A DNA stretch of 64,000 nucleotides from an uncultured Gammaproteobacteria bacterium (lineage in GTDB: Bacteria; Pseudomonadota; Gammaproteobacteria; Arenicellales; JAANXG01): NCBI GenBank assembly GCA_947258975.1, contig CAMYKK010000023.1, positions 1-64,000 of the forward strand. Direction: 5' to 3'. Below are positions 16,143 through 24,305 of this stretch, piece by piece. The translations under genes and the position numbers were made by a program. The notes under the pieces are model-generated. The model was not told the origin of the DNA and searched no databases. It was given only the letters and a program-made list of their open reading frames with translations. Position 1 is the stretch's first letter; each line of letters opens with the position of its first letter.

Positions 16143-17933
16143 ATGAGCAACCAAGATAGCAAAGCCGAACAATCTCAGAACCTGTGGGTGGAGACCGTCA
16201 AGAATGTGTCGGATCGCAGCCCCAAGATCGTCAAGGGATTTTTGGAGCACACGATGGATTCTGGTGCGCCGACCTCGGACCCGCTGCAGCTCAGCGGCGC
16301 GTTCTTCGAAATGCTGACTAACCTCGCGACCAACCCCCTGGCGCTGGTCGAGTCCAAGATGACGCTGTGGCAGAATTATCTCGATCTATGGAACTACACC
16401 ACGCGCCGCATGATCGGGTTGGAGGCGGAGCCGGTTGCCACCCCGGAGCGCGACGACAAGCGCTTCAAGGACGATGCGTGGGAAGAGCATTTCGTATTCG
16501 ATTTCATCAAGCAGTCCTATCTATTGGCGTCTAACTGGGTTCAAGAGACCGTGGCAAAGGCCGAGGGTCTGGATGACAAGACGTTGGAGAAGGTCGAGTT
16601 CTTCACCAAACAGTACGTAGACGCCATGGCGCCCACCAATTTCGTGCACACCAATCCCAAGGTGATCAGAGAGACGGTAGAGAGCCGCGGCGAAAACCTG
16701 GTGAAGGGGCTCAATAATATCCTGCACGATCTGGAGGCGGGGAAGGGCAAGCTGCAGATTCGCATGACCGATGCCGAGGCATTTGAACTTGGCACCAACG
16801 TGGCGACCACGCCGGGCAATGTGGTCTATCAGAACAACATGATGCAGTTGTTGCAGTATGCGCCAAGCACCGACGAGGCGTACCAGCACCCGGTGATGGT
16901 GATTCCGCCGTGGATCAACAAGTTCTACATCATGGATCTGCAGCCCAAGAACTCGCTAATCAAGTGGCTCGTGGACCAGGGTCACACGGTGTTTGTCATC
17001 TCCTGGGTAAATCCGGACGAGACGCTGGCGGACAAGAGCTTCGAAGACTACATGCTCGAAGGCCCGTTGACCGCCCTGGAACAGATTGAGCGGGCCACCG
17101 GCGAAAAAAACGTCAATGCCATCGGTTACTGCCTGGGTGGCACGTTGCTGGCGGCCACATTGGCTTACATGGCGGCCAAAAAGGACACACGTATCCTGAG
17201 CGGCACCTATTTCACCACCATGATCGACTTTGCCGAGCCGGGCGACCTCGGGGTGTTCATCGATGATTATCAGATCGAGCACATTGAGCAACAGATGCAA
17301 GAAACGGGCTATCTGGAAGGACGCTCCATGGCGGGCACCTTCAATATGCTGCGTTCCAACGATCTGATCTGGTCTTTTGTGATCAACAACTACCTGTTGG
17401 GAAAAGAGCCGTTCGCGTTCGACCTGTTGTACTGGAACTCGGATTCCACGCGCATGCCCGCCGCAATGCACAGCTATTACCTGCGCAACATGTACCAGCA
17501 GAACGTGTTGAAGGAGCCGGGTGGAATTACGCTGGACGGTGTTCCCATTGATCTGTCGAAGGTCAAAACCCCGGCTTACTTTCTGTCGGCCAAGGAAGAT
17601 CACATTGCGCCATGGGCGTCGACTTTCATGGGCGCGCAACTGTTTTCGGGGCCGATGCGGTTTGTGCTCGGCGGTTCCGGTCATATCGCCGGCGTCATCA
17701 ATCCGCCGGCGGCGGGTAAATATGGCTATTGGACAAACACCAAGAAGATCAAGGATGCGGAAGCTTGGCTCGAGGCCGCGAAGCACAATGACGGCTCTTG
17801 GTGGTTGGACTGGGACAAGTGGGTGCGCAAGTACTCCGGTGAGAAAATCCCGGCACCGGCGCCGGGGGAGGGCGAACTCGAGGTTATCGAGGATGCGCCG
17901 GGATCCTACGTCAAAGTTAAGGCGACCAATTGA
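16143..17933 (+). CDS. phaC: Class I poly(R)-hydroxyalkanoate synthase
   Basis: 596 residues, the usual length of class I synthases, polymerising (R)-3-hydroxyacyl-CoA at the granule surface. The lipase-like box GYCLGG carries the nucleophile Cys330. Asp486 (in KEDHIAPW) and His514 (in GSGHIAG) complete the triad. The helical N-terminal domain is present. AGAAGGGCGG precedes the ATG. It follows a PhaJ-like hydratase and is followed after 18 bases by a zinc alcohol dehydrogenase. No phaA, phaB or phasin gene is in view, so the monomer supply here is probably through the hydratase. Confidence 0.95.
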   Translation: MSNQDSKAEQSQNLWVETVKNVSDRSPKIVKGFLEHTMDSGAPTSDPLQLSGAFFEMLTNLATNPLALVESKMTLWQNYLDLWNYTTRRMIGLEAEPVATPERDDKRFKDDAWEEHFVFDFIKQSYLLASNWVQETVAKAEGLDDKTLEKVEFFTKQYVDAMAPTNFVHTNPKVIRETVESRGENLVKGLNNILHDLEAGKGKLQIRMTDAEAFELGTNVATTPGNVVYQNNMMQLLQYAPSTDEAYQHPVMVIPPWINKFYIMDLQPKNSLIKWLVDQGHTVFVISWVNPDETLADKSFEDYMLEGPLTALEQIERATGEKNVNAIGYCLGGTLLAATLAYMAAKKDTRILSGTYFTTMIDFAEPGDLGVFIDDYQIEHIEQQMQETGYLEGRSMAGTFNMLRSNDLIWSFVINNYLLGKEPFAFDLLYWNSDSTRMPAAMHSYYLRNMYQQNVLKEPGGITLDGVPIDLSKVKTPAYFLSAKEDHIAPWASTFMGAQLFSGPMRFVLGGSGHIAGVINPPAAGKYGYWTNTKKIKDAEAWLEAAKHNDGSWWLDWDKWVRKYSGEKIPAPAPGEGELEVIEDAPGSYVKVKATN

Positions 17934-17951
17934 TATTTGAGGGTTTATGTG

Positions 17952-19061
17952 ATGGCCGCTATGAGCAAGACTAATTTAGTGTTAACCATTCCCGAGCCTG
18001 GCTCCTTCGAGCTGGTCGAGCGTCCCTACCCGAAGATCAAGTCCGGATACGCGGTCATAAAAACAGAGATCGCGCCGATCTGCCTCGAAGGTACGCGAAT
18101 CTGGGCGGAGCACGATTTTGAATTTCATGATGATCCGTACCATCTCGGTCACGAAGGCGTCGGCACTGTCGTAGAGGTCTTGCCGGGTTCTAATTACAAA
18201 GTGGGCGATCGCGTGATTGTTTTTCAAGGTGACTTCTGCGGACAATGCCACGTCTGCCGGAACGGGCTTTCCCCGACCTATTGCCAGGCTAACAATCCCG
18301 ATGTCCAAGGGGTGGACCGCGCCGCCATGAAGGGGATCGAATACAGAAACGAGAGCGAGTCCGGCGGTTTTGCGATGGCCCACTATCGGATTGCCCCGGA
18401 AGCCAATATGTACCGGATACCCGATGCGGCGGAGTTTCGTCACGCCGCCGCCTGCAACTGCTCGTTTGGGGTCGGTTTCAGCAATCAAGAACTCATGAAC
18501 GTCAAGGCGGGAGACACGGTGCTGGTTGGCGGTGTCGGTTTCATTGCCATGGGACATATCATCAGTGCTTTATATCGCAATGCCACGGTCATCGGTCTGA
18601 TGCGGAACAAGTATCGTGAGGGCCTGTTGCGGCGGATGGGGGTTGAGCACTTCGTAAATCCCGATGACGACGACTGGTTGGAGCAGGTCAAGGCGCTGAC
18701 CTATGAAGGCCAGGGCGTCGATCACGCCGTGGATGGGTCCGGGGTCAATTACTATCAAGAGAGGCTCATGCAAGCGACACGGCTCTACGGCACGGTCAAC
18801 TTCAGCGGACATACGCCGGGCGCAAAAATCGCTCTCAGTCCGCTGCATCATGTCATCGATCCGGCGCATACATTGCTGGGCCAGCATGACGTGCGGGTCA
18901 AAGACCGCGAAGGACTGGTCCGTTCGCTACTCAACGAAGCGGTGCAGCGGATGATCGATGTCATGGTAACCCATGAGTTTCCCATGTCGCAGGCGGGCGA
19001 GGCGTTCGACATTCAAGTGGGCAAGCAATGCGGCAAGATCTATCTCTATACCCAGCAGTGA
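17952..19061 (+). CDS. Zinc-dependent alcohol dehydrogenase (MDR superfamily)
   Basis: About 369 residues. The GroES-like N-domain has a catalytic-zinc Cys in APICLEGT and His in GHEGVGTV, plus a structural-zinc lobe with four Cys in CGQCHVCRNGLSPTYC. The Rossmann domain carries VGGVGFIAMG. It should oxidise an alcohol with NAD(P); the substrate is unknown. The start at 17952 is favoured by GAGGG eight bases before; the TTG at 17937 is less likely. It is only 18 bases after phaC, so co-transcription and use of a hydroxyacyl or short-chain alcohol are possible. Confidence 0.85.
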   Translation: MAAMSKTNLVLTIPEPGSFELVERPYPKIKSGYAVIKTEIAPICLEGTRIWAEHDFEFHDDPYHLGHEGVGTVVEVLPGSNYKVGDRVIVFQGDFCGQCHVCRNGLSPTYCQANNPDVQGVDRAAMKGIEYRNESESGGFAMAHYRIAPEANMYRIPDAAEFRHAAACNCSFGVGFSNQELMNVKAGDTVLVGGVGFIAMGHIISALYRNATVIGLMRNKYREGLLRRMGVEHFVNPDDDDWLEQVKALTYEGQGVDHAVDGSGVNYYQERLMQATRLYGTVNFSGHTPGAKIALSPLHHVIDPAHTLLGQHDVRVKDREGLVRSLLNEAVQRMIDVMVTHEFPMSQAGEAFDIQVGKQCGKIYLYTQQ

Positions 19062-19200
19062 GTCGGCCGCACCGGTAACCGCAGCGCTTCAGTATTGTTC
19101 CCAATCTCTGGGGACACTTAAATTCGCCGCGGATACCGGCTCTGTGGATTAGCCCCCGTACCAAACACTGACAACCCCGAGTTAACGATCAACACACTTA

Positions 19201-19830
19201 ATGACGTTCGCAGATGCTTTGACATTCGGTACCGCGCTGCTGGTATTGATCAATCCGCCCAGTATTCTGCCGGCGTATACCGATATCGTTTCTGCCTACG
19301 AAGTCAAGATTCAACGCAGTATCGCCGCACGGACGAGTATTTCGCTCGCCGTGTTTATGTTGATTTTAATCTGGCTCGGGCAATTCATTCTGGATGCCCT
19401 GGATATTGAAATCGGTGCGTTGCAGGTGGCGGGGGGGTTGATCTTGTTGCGAGGCTCGATTCGTATGGTGGATGCTGCCGACCGCGCGCTGCCTGAAGAT
19501 GAATTGAAGCAAACGGAAAGTGAGTCCTGGCAGGTCGTGTCGGTCGTGCCCCTGGCTATCCCGCTGACCGTCGGGGGAGGCACGATTGCACTGATCGTTG
19601 CCACTACCGGGCAGTTCAACCGTGTTCTGGACCTGATGGCGATGTCATTGGTATGCGTGCTGATCGCTCTCATGATGGCGGCGATATATTTCTTCGCCGG
19701 GCCCATCAGTCGGACCCTCGGCCCGATTGGCATGCGTATATTGGGGCGAATCGGCGGCATCGTATTAATGGCGATATCGGTTCAGCTTCTGACGACCGGG
19801 ATTTCCGCACTGGTGCCGGTCCTCGCCTAG
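19201..19830 (+). CDS. MarC-family integral membrane protein
   Basis: 209 residues with about six hydrophobic helices and the MarC/UPF0056 signature regions (LLVLINPPSILPAYTDI near the start; GGLILLRGSIRMV; VVPLAIPLTVGGG). Function in this family is unproven; the old multiple-antibiotic-resistance link was withdrawn. It is preceded by 139 bases without clear signals, so it may be transcribed separately from the PHA genes. Confidence 0.85.
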   Translation: MTFADALTFGTALLVLINPPSILPAYTDIVSAYEVKIQRSIAARTSISLAVFMLILIWLGQFILDALDIEIGALQVAGGLILLRGSIRMVDAADRALPEDELKQTESESWQVVSVVPLAIPLTVGGGTIALIVATTGQFNRVLDLMAMSLVCVLIALMMAAIYFFAGPISRTLGPIGMRILGRIGGIVLMAISVQLLTTGISALVPVLA

Positions 19831-19991
19831 CCGGCCTATTGCGTCAAGGCCGATTTCCGGCGTGGATTGGCCTATAAAGCTAAAAAGCCTGTCCGAAAAA
19901 GCTATAGCAATCGCGCTGGATTACCTTAAGCTTGCCTGAGTTGAATCACCAGGGGCGCCGCTCCTGGTTTGGAAGGATTGTGGAGGTAACT

Positions 19992-20882
19992 ATGAAAGCC
20001 GCTAAAGATCTGAATTACACACTGCATCATCTCTGCATCTACGACGATAAGCCAAGAGAGAACATGTGGCCTTACCTGCGTTGGCACCACGGCGTGACCA
20101 ACTACTTCTCGGGGGCTGTGTTTCATGTGACCGGCGAGGGACATTCGGACTATACCTTTCTCGGCTGTGGTGGACGTGCGTTTCAGATTCAGATCGAAGC
20201 GCCCCCGTTTCAGTTTGAGTACGAACGGAATTGGTGGGCCGAACACGGCAGGGGCTACAACCACATTTGTTGGCTGACCAGCGATGCGCGCGCGTCCCAC
20301 GACCACTTGCTGGCGAACGGCGCGACGTTGGTGATGCCCTTCGAAGAGTTCCCCACCTATGACGGTTTTGTAGTAAAAGATCCGGAAGGCCGCTGGATCG
20401 AGATCATGGAGTACACCAACGACACCTTCCGGGTGCAAGAGTTCACGAACGCCCCGTCCGGTGAGTGTGGCCTGCAGATGATCGGCAATGTGGAGGTGTG
20501 CGACGATCTGGACGCCATGGTGAAGTGGTACCAGGACACCTTGGATCTTCGCGTGCTCAAGGAGTACCGGACAAACGGCGACGCCGCCGTATACATGGTC
20601 GACAAGGAATACGATCCGGAGACCCGTAACACGATCTTTATTCTCCAAAATGCCCGTACCGACGATCAGAAAGCGCGGTACACCAAGCGCGGCGCCTACA
20701 TCAGCGAGATCGTTTATCAAGCGAAGGACCTGCGACGCGCCTGGGACGACGCGCTGTGGGCCGGCATGGAGGCGATTGCCGAGCCGGCTGCGGATCCGCT
20801 GACCGGTGCGCAGATGGGTTATCTAAGGGAGCCTTGCGGCGGCAATGCCATCGAGTTGCGTGAAGTGTTCCGGCCCGAGTAA
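19992..20882 (+). CDS. Two-module VOC (glyoxalase/dioxygenase superfamily) protein
   Basis: 296 residues with two tandem VOC domains. In module 1 the metal-site positions look intact (His in LHHLCIY, His in YNHICWL, Glu in WIEIMEY). In module 2 the corresponding His positions read Asn (MIGNVEV) and Glu (ISEIVYQ), with Glu in AIELREV, so it seems degenerate. Type I extradiol dioxygenases use the C-terminal module, so a classical ring-cleavage role is doubtful. GGAGGT five bases before the ATG at 19992 makes this a strong start. It is the first gene of a seven-gene operon ending at 26600. Confidence 0.78.
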   Translation: MKAAKDLNYTLHHLCIYDDKPRENMWPYLRWHHGVTNYFSGAVFHVTGEGHSDYTFLGCGGRAFQIQIEAPPFQFEYERNWWAEHGRGYNHICWLTSDARASHDHLLANGATLVMPFEEFPTYDGFVVKDPEGRWIEIMEYTNDTFRVQEFTNAPSGECGLQMIGNVEVCDDLDAMVKWYQDTLDLRVLKEYRTNGDAAVYMVDKEYDPETRNTIFILQNARTDDQKARYTKRGAYISEIVYQAKDLRRAWDDALWAGMEAIAEPAADPLTGAQMGYLREPCGGNAIELREVFRPE

Positions 20883-20908
20883 ACGCGACGGCACATGGGG
20901 AGCCACAC

Positions 20909-21403
20909 ATGATACTGGCGTTTGCGCATCCAGGACTCGTTGTTCCCGATCTCGAAAAAGCCCGGGAGTTTTACGCGCGGATGTTCGGATTCGAGGTAAT
21001 CAACAACGAGGGCTGGGAGAACGAACCGGAGATCGACCAGGCGATCGGCCTGAACAACTCGGCGAGCCGGGGCTATCTGATGGCCGGCCATAACTGCCAC
21101 CTCGAGCTGTGGGAGTACTCCGCTCCGAACAAGATCGGATCACAACCCTCCGCCTTGGGGGCGCATGAGTTGGGCATTCGTCATCTCGCCTTTTACGTGG
21201 ACGATTGCCGTTCGGAGTGTCGTCGATTAGAGAAACTCGGCGGGCAGACACTGGGGCAGCCGGTGGGCAGTGAAGACGGCGGATACGTCGTCTACTGCCG
21301 GGATCCGTTTGGAAACCTCATTGAGCTCTGCGAGATTCCGAGTCCCGATGAGGATCCGACCCGGTTGCCGGGCGTCTCGAAGCTCGGCAATTTCACAGCG
21401 TAA
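20909..21403 (+). CDS. Single-domain VOC family protein
   Basis: 164 residues: one VOC domain pair of beta-alpha-beta-beta-beta units with metal ligands at the canonical places (His in FAHPGLVV, Glu in CHLELWEY, His in IRHLAFYV, Glu in LIELCEI). The His-Glu-His-Glu set is like glyoxalase I or methylmalonyl-CoA epimerase rather than dioxygenases, so an isomerase or lyase is likely. It starts 26 bases after the previous gene, with GGGGAG in front of the ATG. Its substrate should be an intermediate of the operon's pathway. Confidence 0.8.
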   Translation: MILAFAHPGLVVPDLEKAREFYARMFGFEVINNEGWENEPEIDQAIGLNNSASRGYLMAGHNCHLELWEYSAPNKIGSQPSALGAHELGIRHLAFYVDDCRSECRRLEKLGGQTLGQPVGSEDGGYVVYCRDPFGNLIELCEIPSPDEDPTRLPGVSKLGNFTA

Positions 21404-21433
21404 TCGAATAATCCAACAGGCGGGAGAGACACC

Positions 21434-22231
21434 GTGTTCTCACTTCAATCCAAGAACGCTTTTATTACCGGTGGCGCACGCGGCATCGGCCTGGCGGTGG
21501 CCGAACGATACATCGCCGCCGGCGCCAAGGTTGTCATTACTGATATTGCCGATGGAACCGATGTGGCAGCACGAATCGGCGCCATATATCTGCCGATAGA
21601 TGTTACCAGCGAGGACAGCGTTGCAACAGCGTTGCAGTCCGCAGAACAACAACTTGGGAAGCTCGACATTGTGGTCAACAATGCCGGCGGCGCGCTGATC
21701 GACGCCACCGTGGAAAACGAAACGAACGAGAATTACCAGAAGACGCTGCGGATCAACACCGACGGCGTGTTCTTTGGACTCAAGCATGGTCCGGCACATA
21801 TGAATGATGACGGATCGATCATCAACACCGCGTCGCTGGCCGCGGTCTATACCGTTGCCGAGTACGCCAGTTACAACGCCGCCAAGGCGGCGGTGCTGGC
21901 GCTAACGCGTTCCGCCGCGGTGTCGCTTGGATCCAGGGGGATTCGCGTCAACGCGATCCTGCCGGGTACCCATACCTCGCCGTCGCAACCCGCTGCCGGG
22001 CTGGAAACCCACTTGTGCCGCAAGCTCGCCCCCCTCGGAAAGGAGGGCAAGTTGGCCGATCTGGCCGGTGTCTACCATTTTCTCGCCGCACCGGAAAGTT
22101 CCTATATAACCGGTCAATCCGTCCTCGTTGACGGCGGCTGGGGGCTGGGGCTGAGCCCCGCGGCAGCGGAGGCCTTGACCCAGGACTTCGCCGGTGAGCA
22201 CCATTTCGGTTATACCGGCGACTTCACCTGA
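21434..22231 (+). CDS. Short-chain dehydrogenase/reductase, operon copy
   Basis: 265 residues, classical SDR: cofactor motif TGGARGIG, NNAG, catalytic YxxxK (in YNAAK). It probably oxidises a secondary alcohol or reduces a ketone with NAD(P). The start is a GTG at 21434 with GGGAGAG upstream. It is paralogous to the SDR at 31509: both open with a closely similar MxSLQxKNAFITG and share GPxHMNDxGSII, pointing to gene duplication inside this island. Its C-terminus is about 12 residues longer. Confidence 0.9.
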   Translation: MFSLQSKNAFITGGARGIGLAVAERYIAAGAKVVITDIADGTDVAARIGAIYLPIDVTSEDSVATALQSAEQQLGKLDIVVNNAGGALIDATVENETNENYQKTLRINTDGVFFGLKHGPAHMNDDGSIINTASLAAVYTVAEYASYNAAKAAVLALTRSAAVSLGSRGIRVNAILPGTHTSPSQPAAGLETHLCRKLAPLGKEGKLADLAGVYHFLAAPESSYITGQSVLVDGGWGLGLSPAAAEALTQDFAGEHHFGYTGDFT

Positions 22232-22269
22232 ATTCGGACTCTGCGAAGTGATCGTGCGAGATAGGGAGT

Positions 22270-23235
22270 ATGCCGGATAAAGTGTACAACGAACCGCTCG
22301 GCGGGAATGCCATGCCCCGCTTTGGCGGCATCGCAACGATGATGCGCCTACCGCTGGCCGCGACTGCGGCGGGCCTGGATGCCGCGTTCATAGGAATCCC
22401 CCTCGACATCGGTGCCTCGAACCGCTGCGGTGCGCGGTACGGCCCACGCGTCATCCGCGCAGAGTCGGCGCTGGTGCGGCCGTATAACATGGCCACCCGG
22501 GCCGCTCCTTTCGACAGTCTACAAGTGGCCGATGTGGGAGACGTGGCGCTCAATACCTTCAATCTCAAGCGCAGCGTGGAAATCATCGAGCGCAGCATCG
22601 ACGGCGTGCTGGCGGAGCAATGTATTCCCTTGTCGTTGGGGGGCGATCACACGGTGACCTATCCCATCTTACGGGCCATCCATAAAGTGCACGGACCGGT
22701 CGGTGTGGTCCACGTGGATGCGCACGCCGATGTGAACGACGCCCAGTTCGGGGAGGCGGTGACGCACGGCACCTGGATGCGCCGCGCGGCCGAGGAAGGC
22801 CTGGTCGACGGCAAACGTACGGTGCAGATCGGTTTGCGGGGCACCGGATACACGGCGGAGGACTTCGACTGGTCGCGCGAACAGGGGATGCGGGTGGTGC
22901 AGGCGGAAGAGTGCTGGTACCGGTCGCTCGAGCCGTTGATGCAGGAAGTACGGACGCAAATCGGAGCGGGTCCGGTCTATCTCAGCTTTGACATCGATGG
23001 CCTCGATCCAAGCGTGGCGCCGGGTACGGGCACGCCGGAGCCCGGAGGACTTACCGGTTCCCAGGGATTGGAGATTATTCGTGGATGCAGGGGCTTGAAC
23101 GTGGTCGGATGTGACTTGACGGAGGTCTCCCCGCCGTATGACACGACCGGGAACACGGCGCTGCTGGCGGCAAACCTGCTGTTCGAAATGCTCTGCATCT
23201 GTCCCGGGGTGCTGTATCGAGAATCCGAGAGTTGA
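22270..23235 (+). CDS. Ureohydrolase (agmatinase/guanidino-acid amidinohydrolase type)
   Basis: 321 residues of the arginase/agmatinase fold with the full binuclear Mn site: His in GGDHTVTYP, Asp/His/Asp in VHVDAHADVND, and two Asp in FDIDGLDPS. It should hydrolyse a guanidino group to an amine plus urea. Agmatinase, guanidinobutyrase and guanidinopropionase share this scaffold and cannot be separated by eye. The N-terminal PLGGNAMPRFGG is typical of the agmatinase branch. It stands between an SDR and a kinase gene, so the liberated amine is likely a pathway intermediate. No urease is in view. Confidence 0.85.
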   Translation: MPDKVYNEPLGGNAMPRFGGIATMMRLPLAATAAGLDAAFIGIPLDIGASNRCGARYGPRVIRAESALVRPYNMATRAAPFDSLQVADVGDVALNTFNLKRSVEIIERSIDGVLAEQCIPLSLGGDHTVTYPILRAIHKVHGPVGVVHVDAHADVNDAQFGEAVTHGTWMRRAAEEGLVDGKRTVQIGLRGTGYTAEDFDWSREQGMRVVQAEECWYRSLEPLMQEVRTQIGAGPVYLSFDIDGLDPSVAPGTGTPEPGGLTGSQGLEIIRGCRGLNVVGCDLTEVSPPYDTTGNTALLAANLLFEMLCICPGVLYRESES

Positions 23236-23240
23236 ATTCA

Positions 23241-24299
23241 ATGACAGACGTTAAACATTCAGACATTGTGCGTGTGCTTACCACTTCGGCGCCTGCGAGT
23301 TCGATAGCGGACGCGGAGGAGATTGCGCGCCGCTATTACGGTTTGTCCGCGCAAGCCACGCTGCTCACTGGTGAACGCGATCAGAATTTTCTGATTACCA
23401 CGGACGACGCGCGTTATGTGCTCAAGGCCACCAATCCCGCCGAGGATCGCGCTGTTACCAATTTCCAAACTGAGGTGTTGCTTCATATATACCAGGTCGA
23501 CCCGGAGCTGCCGGTCCCGCGCATCCATCTGGGCCTGGAAGGCGAGGCCGAGGTGCTGGTCGATACCGGCGACGTGCAGCCGCGACTGGTGCGCCTTGTC
23601 TCGTTCTTGCCCGGTGTTCCGTTGGCGAGCGTGTCCGAACGCAGCGCGACGTTGCGGCGCAATATGGGGCACGGTCTTGCCCGCCTGGGATTGGCGTTGC
23701 GCGGGTTTTTTCATCCGTCCGCCGGGCACGAACTGCTCTGGGACCTCAAACACGCGAGCCGGTTGCGCGACCTGTTGGTGCATCTTGAGGACGATCAACG
23801 TCGAGCCCTGGCCACCCGGTGCATTGACCGCTTCGAGGAACACGTATTACCGGTGCTGCCGCGGCTGCGCGGCCAGGTCATCCACAACGATTACAACCCC
23901 AGTAACGTCATGGTCGATGAAGATGACCACGAGCAGATTACGGGTATTCTCGATTTCGGGGATATGGTTTACGCACCGTTGATCAACGACCTGGGGGTGG
24001 CGGCGGCGTATCACCTGGCGGACAGTGACACACCCTTGGCGACCGCCGCGGAACTCATCGGGGCCTACCACGAGGTGCTGCCGCTCGAGGAGGGCGAAGT
24101 AGATCTCCTGTTTGATCTCATTGCGACACGGTTGACGATGACGGTGGTCATCACCGGCTGGCGCGCAGCGCGCTATCCGGAAAATCGCGACTACATATTG
24201 CGGCACAACGCGATGTCGTGGACCGGCCTGGAACGGCTGTCTCGCGTATCCCGCGAACAAGGGCGGGATATCCTGCGCCAAGCCTGCAATATGGGGTGA
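23241..24299 (+). CDS. APH-fold small-molecule kinase (hydroxylysine kinase-like)
   Basis: About 352 residues of the aminoglycoside-phosphotransferase/choline-kinase fold: HNDYNPSN with catalytic Asp217, and DFGD (Asp238) for metal binding. The family includes hydroxylysine kinase and homoserine kinase II. It lies 6 bases upstream of a class III aminotransferase gene, the pairing known from the hydroxylysine kinase and phospho-lyase pathway, so it probably phosphorylates a hydroxylated amine or amino acid. The ATG at 23241 overlaps the end region of the previous gene; the TTG at 23232 is less likely. It is not a drug-resistance determinant by context. Confidence 0.82.
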   Translation: MTDVKHSDIVRVLTTSAPASSIADAEEIARRYYGLSAQATLLTGERDQNFLITTDDARYVLKATNPAEDRAVTNFQTEVLLHIYQVDPELPVPRIHLGLEGEAEVLVDTGDVQPRLVRLVSFLPGVPLASVSERSATLRRNMGHGLARLGLALRGFFHPSAGHELLWDLKHASRLRDLLVHLEDDQRRALATRCIDRFEEHVLPVLPRLRGQVIHNDYNPSNVMVDEDDHEQITGILDFGDMVYAPLINDLGVAAAYHLADSDTPLATAAELIGAYHEVLPLEEGEVDLLFDLIATRLTMTVVITGWRAARYPENRDYILRHNAMSWTGLERLSRVSREQGRDILRQACNMG

Positions 24300-24305
24300 C
24301 ACAGC

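Noticed and set aside
16956-17786. 276-residue reverse-strand frame opposite phaC
   Set aside because: Shadow of a class I PHA synthase gene; no domain seen.
19992-20882. Classical extradiol ring-cleavage dioxygenase
   Set aside because: The C-terminal module lacks the His ligands that type I enzymes need.
23241-24299. Aminoglycoside resistance gene
   Set aside because: The fold is shared, but the operon with a PLP phospho-lyase and ureohydrolase points to catabolism.
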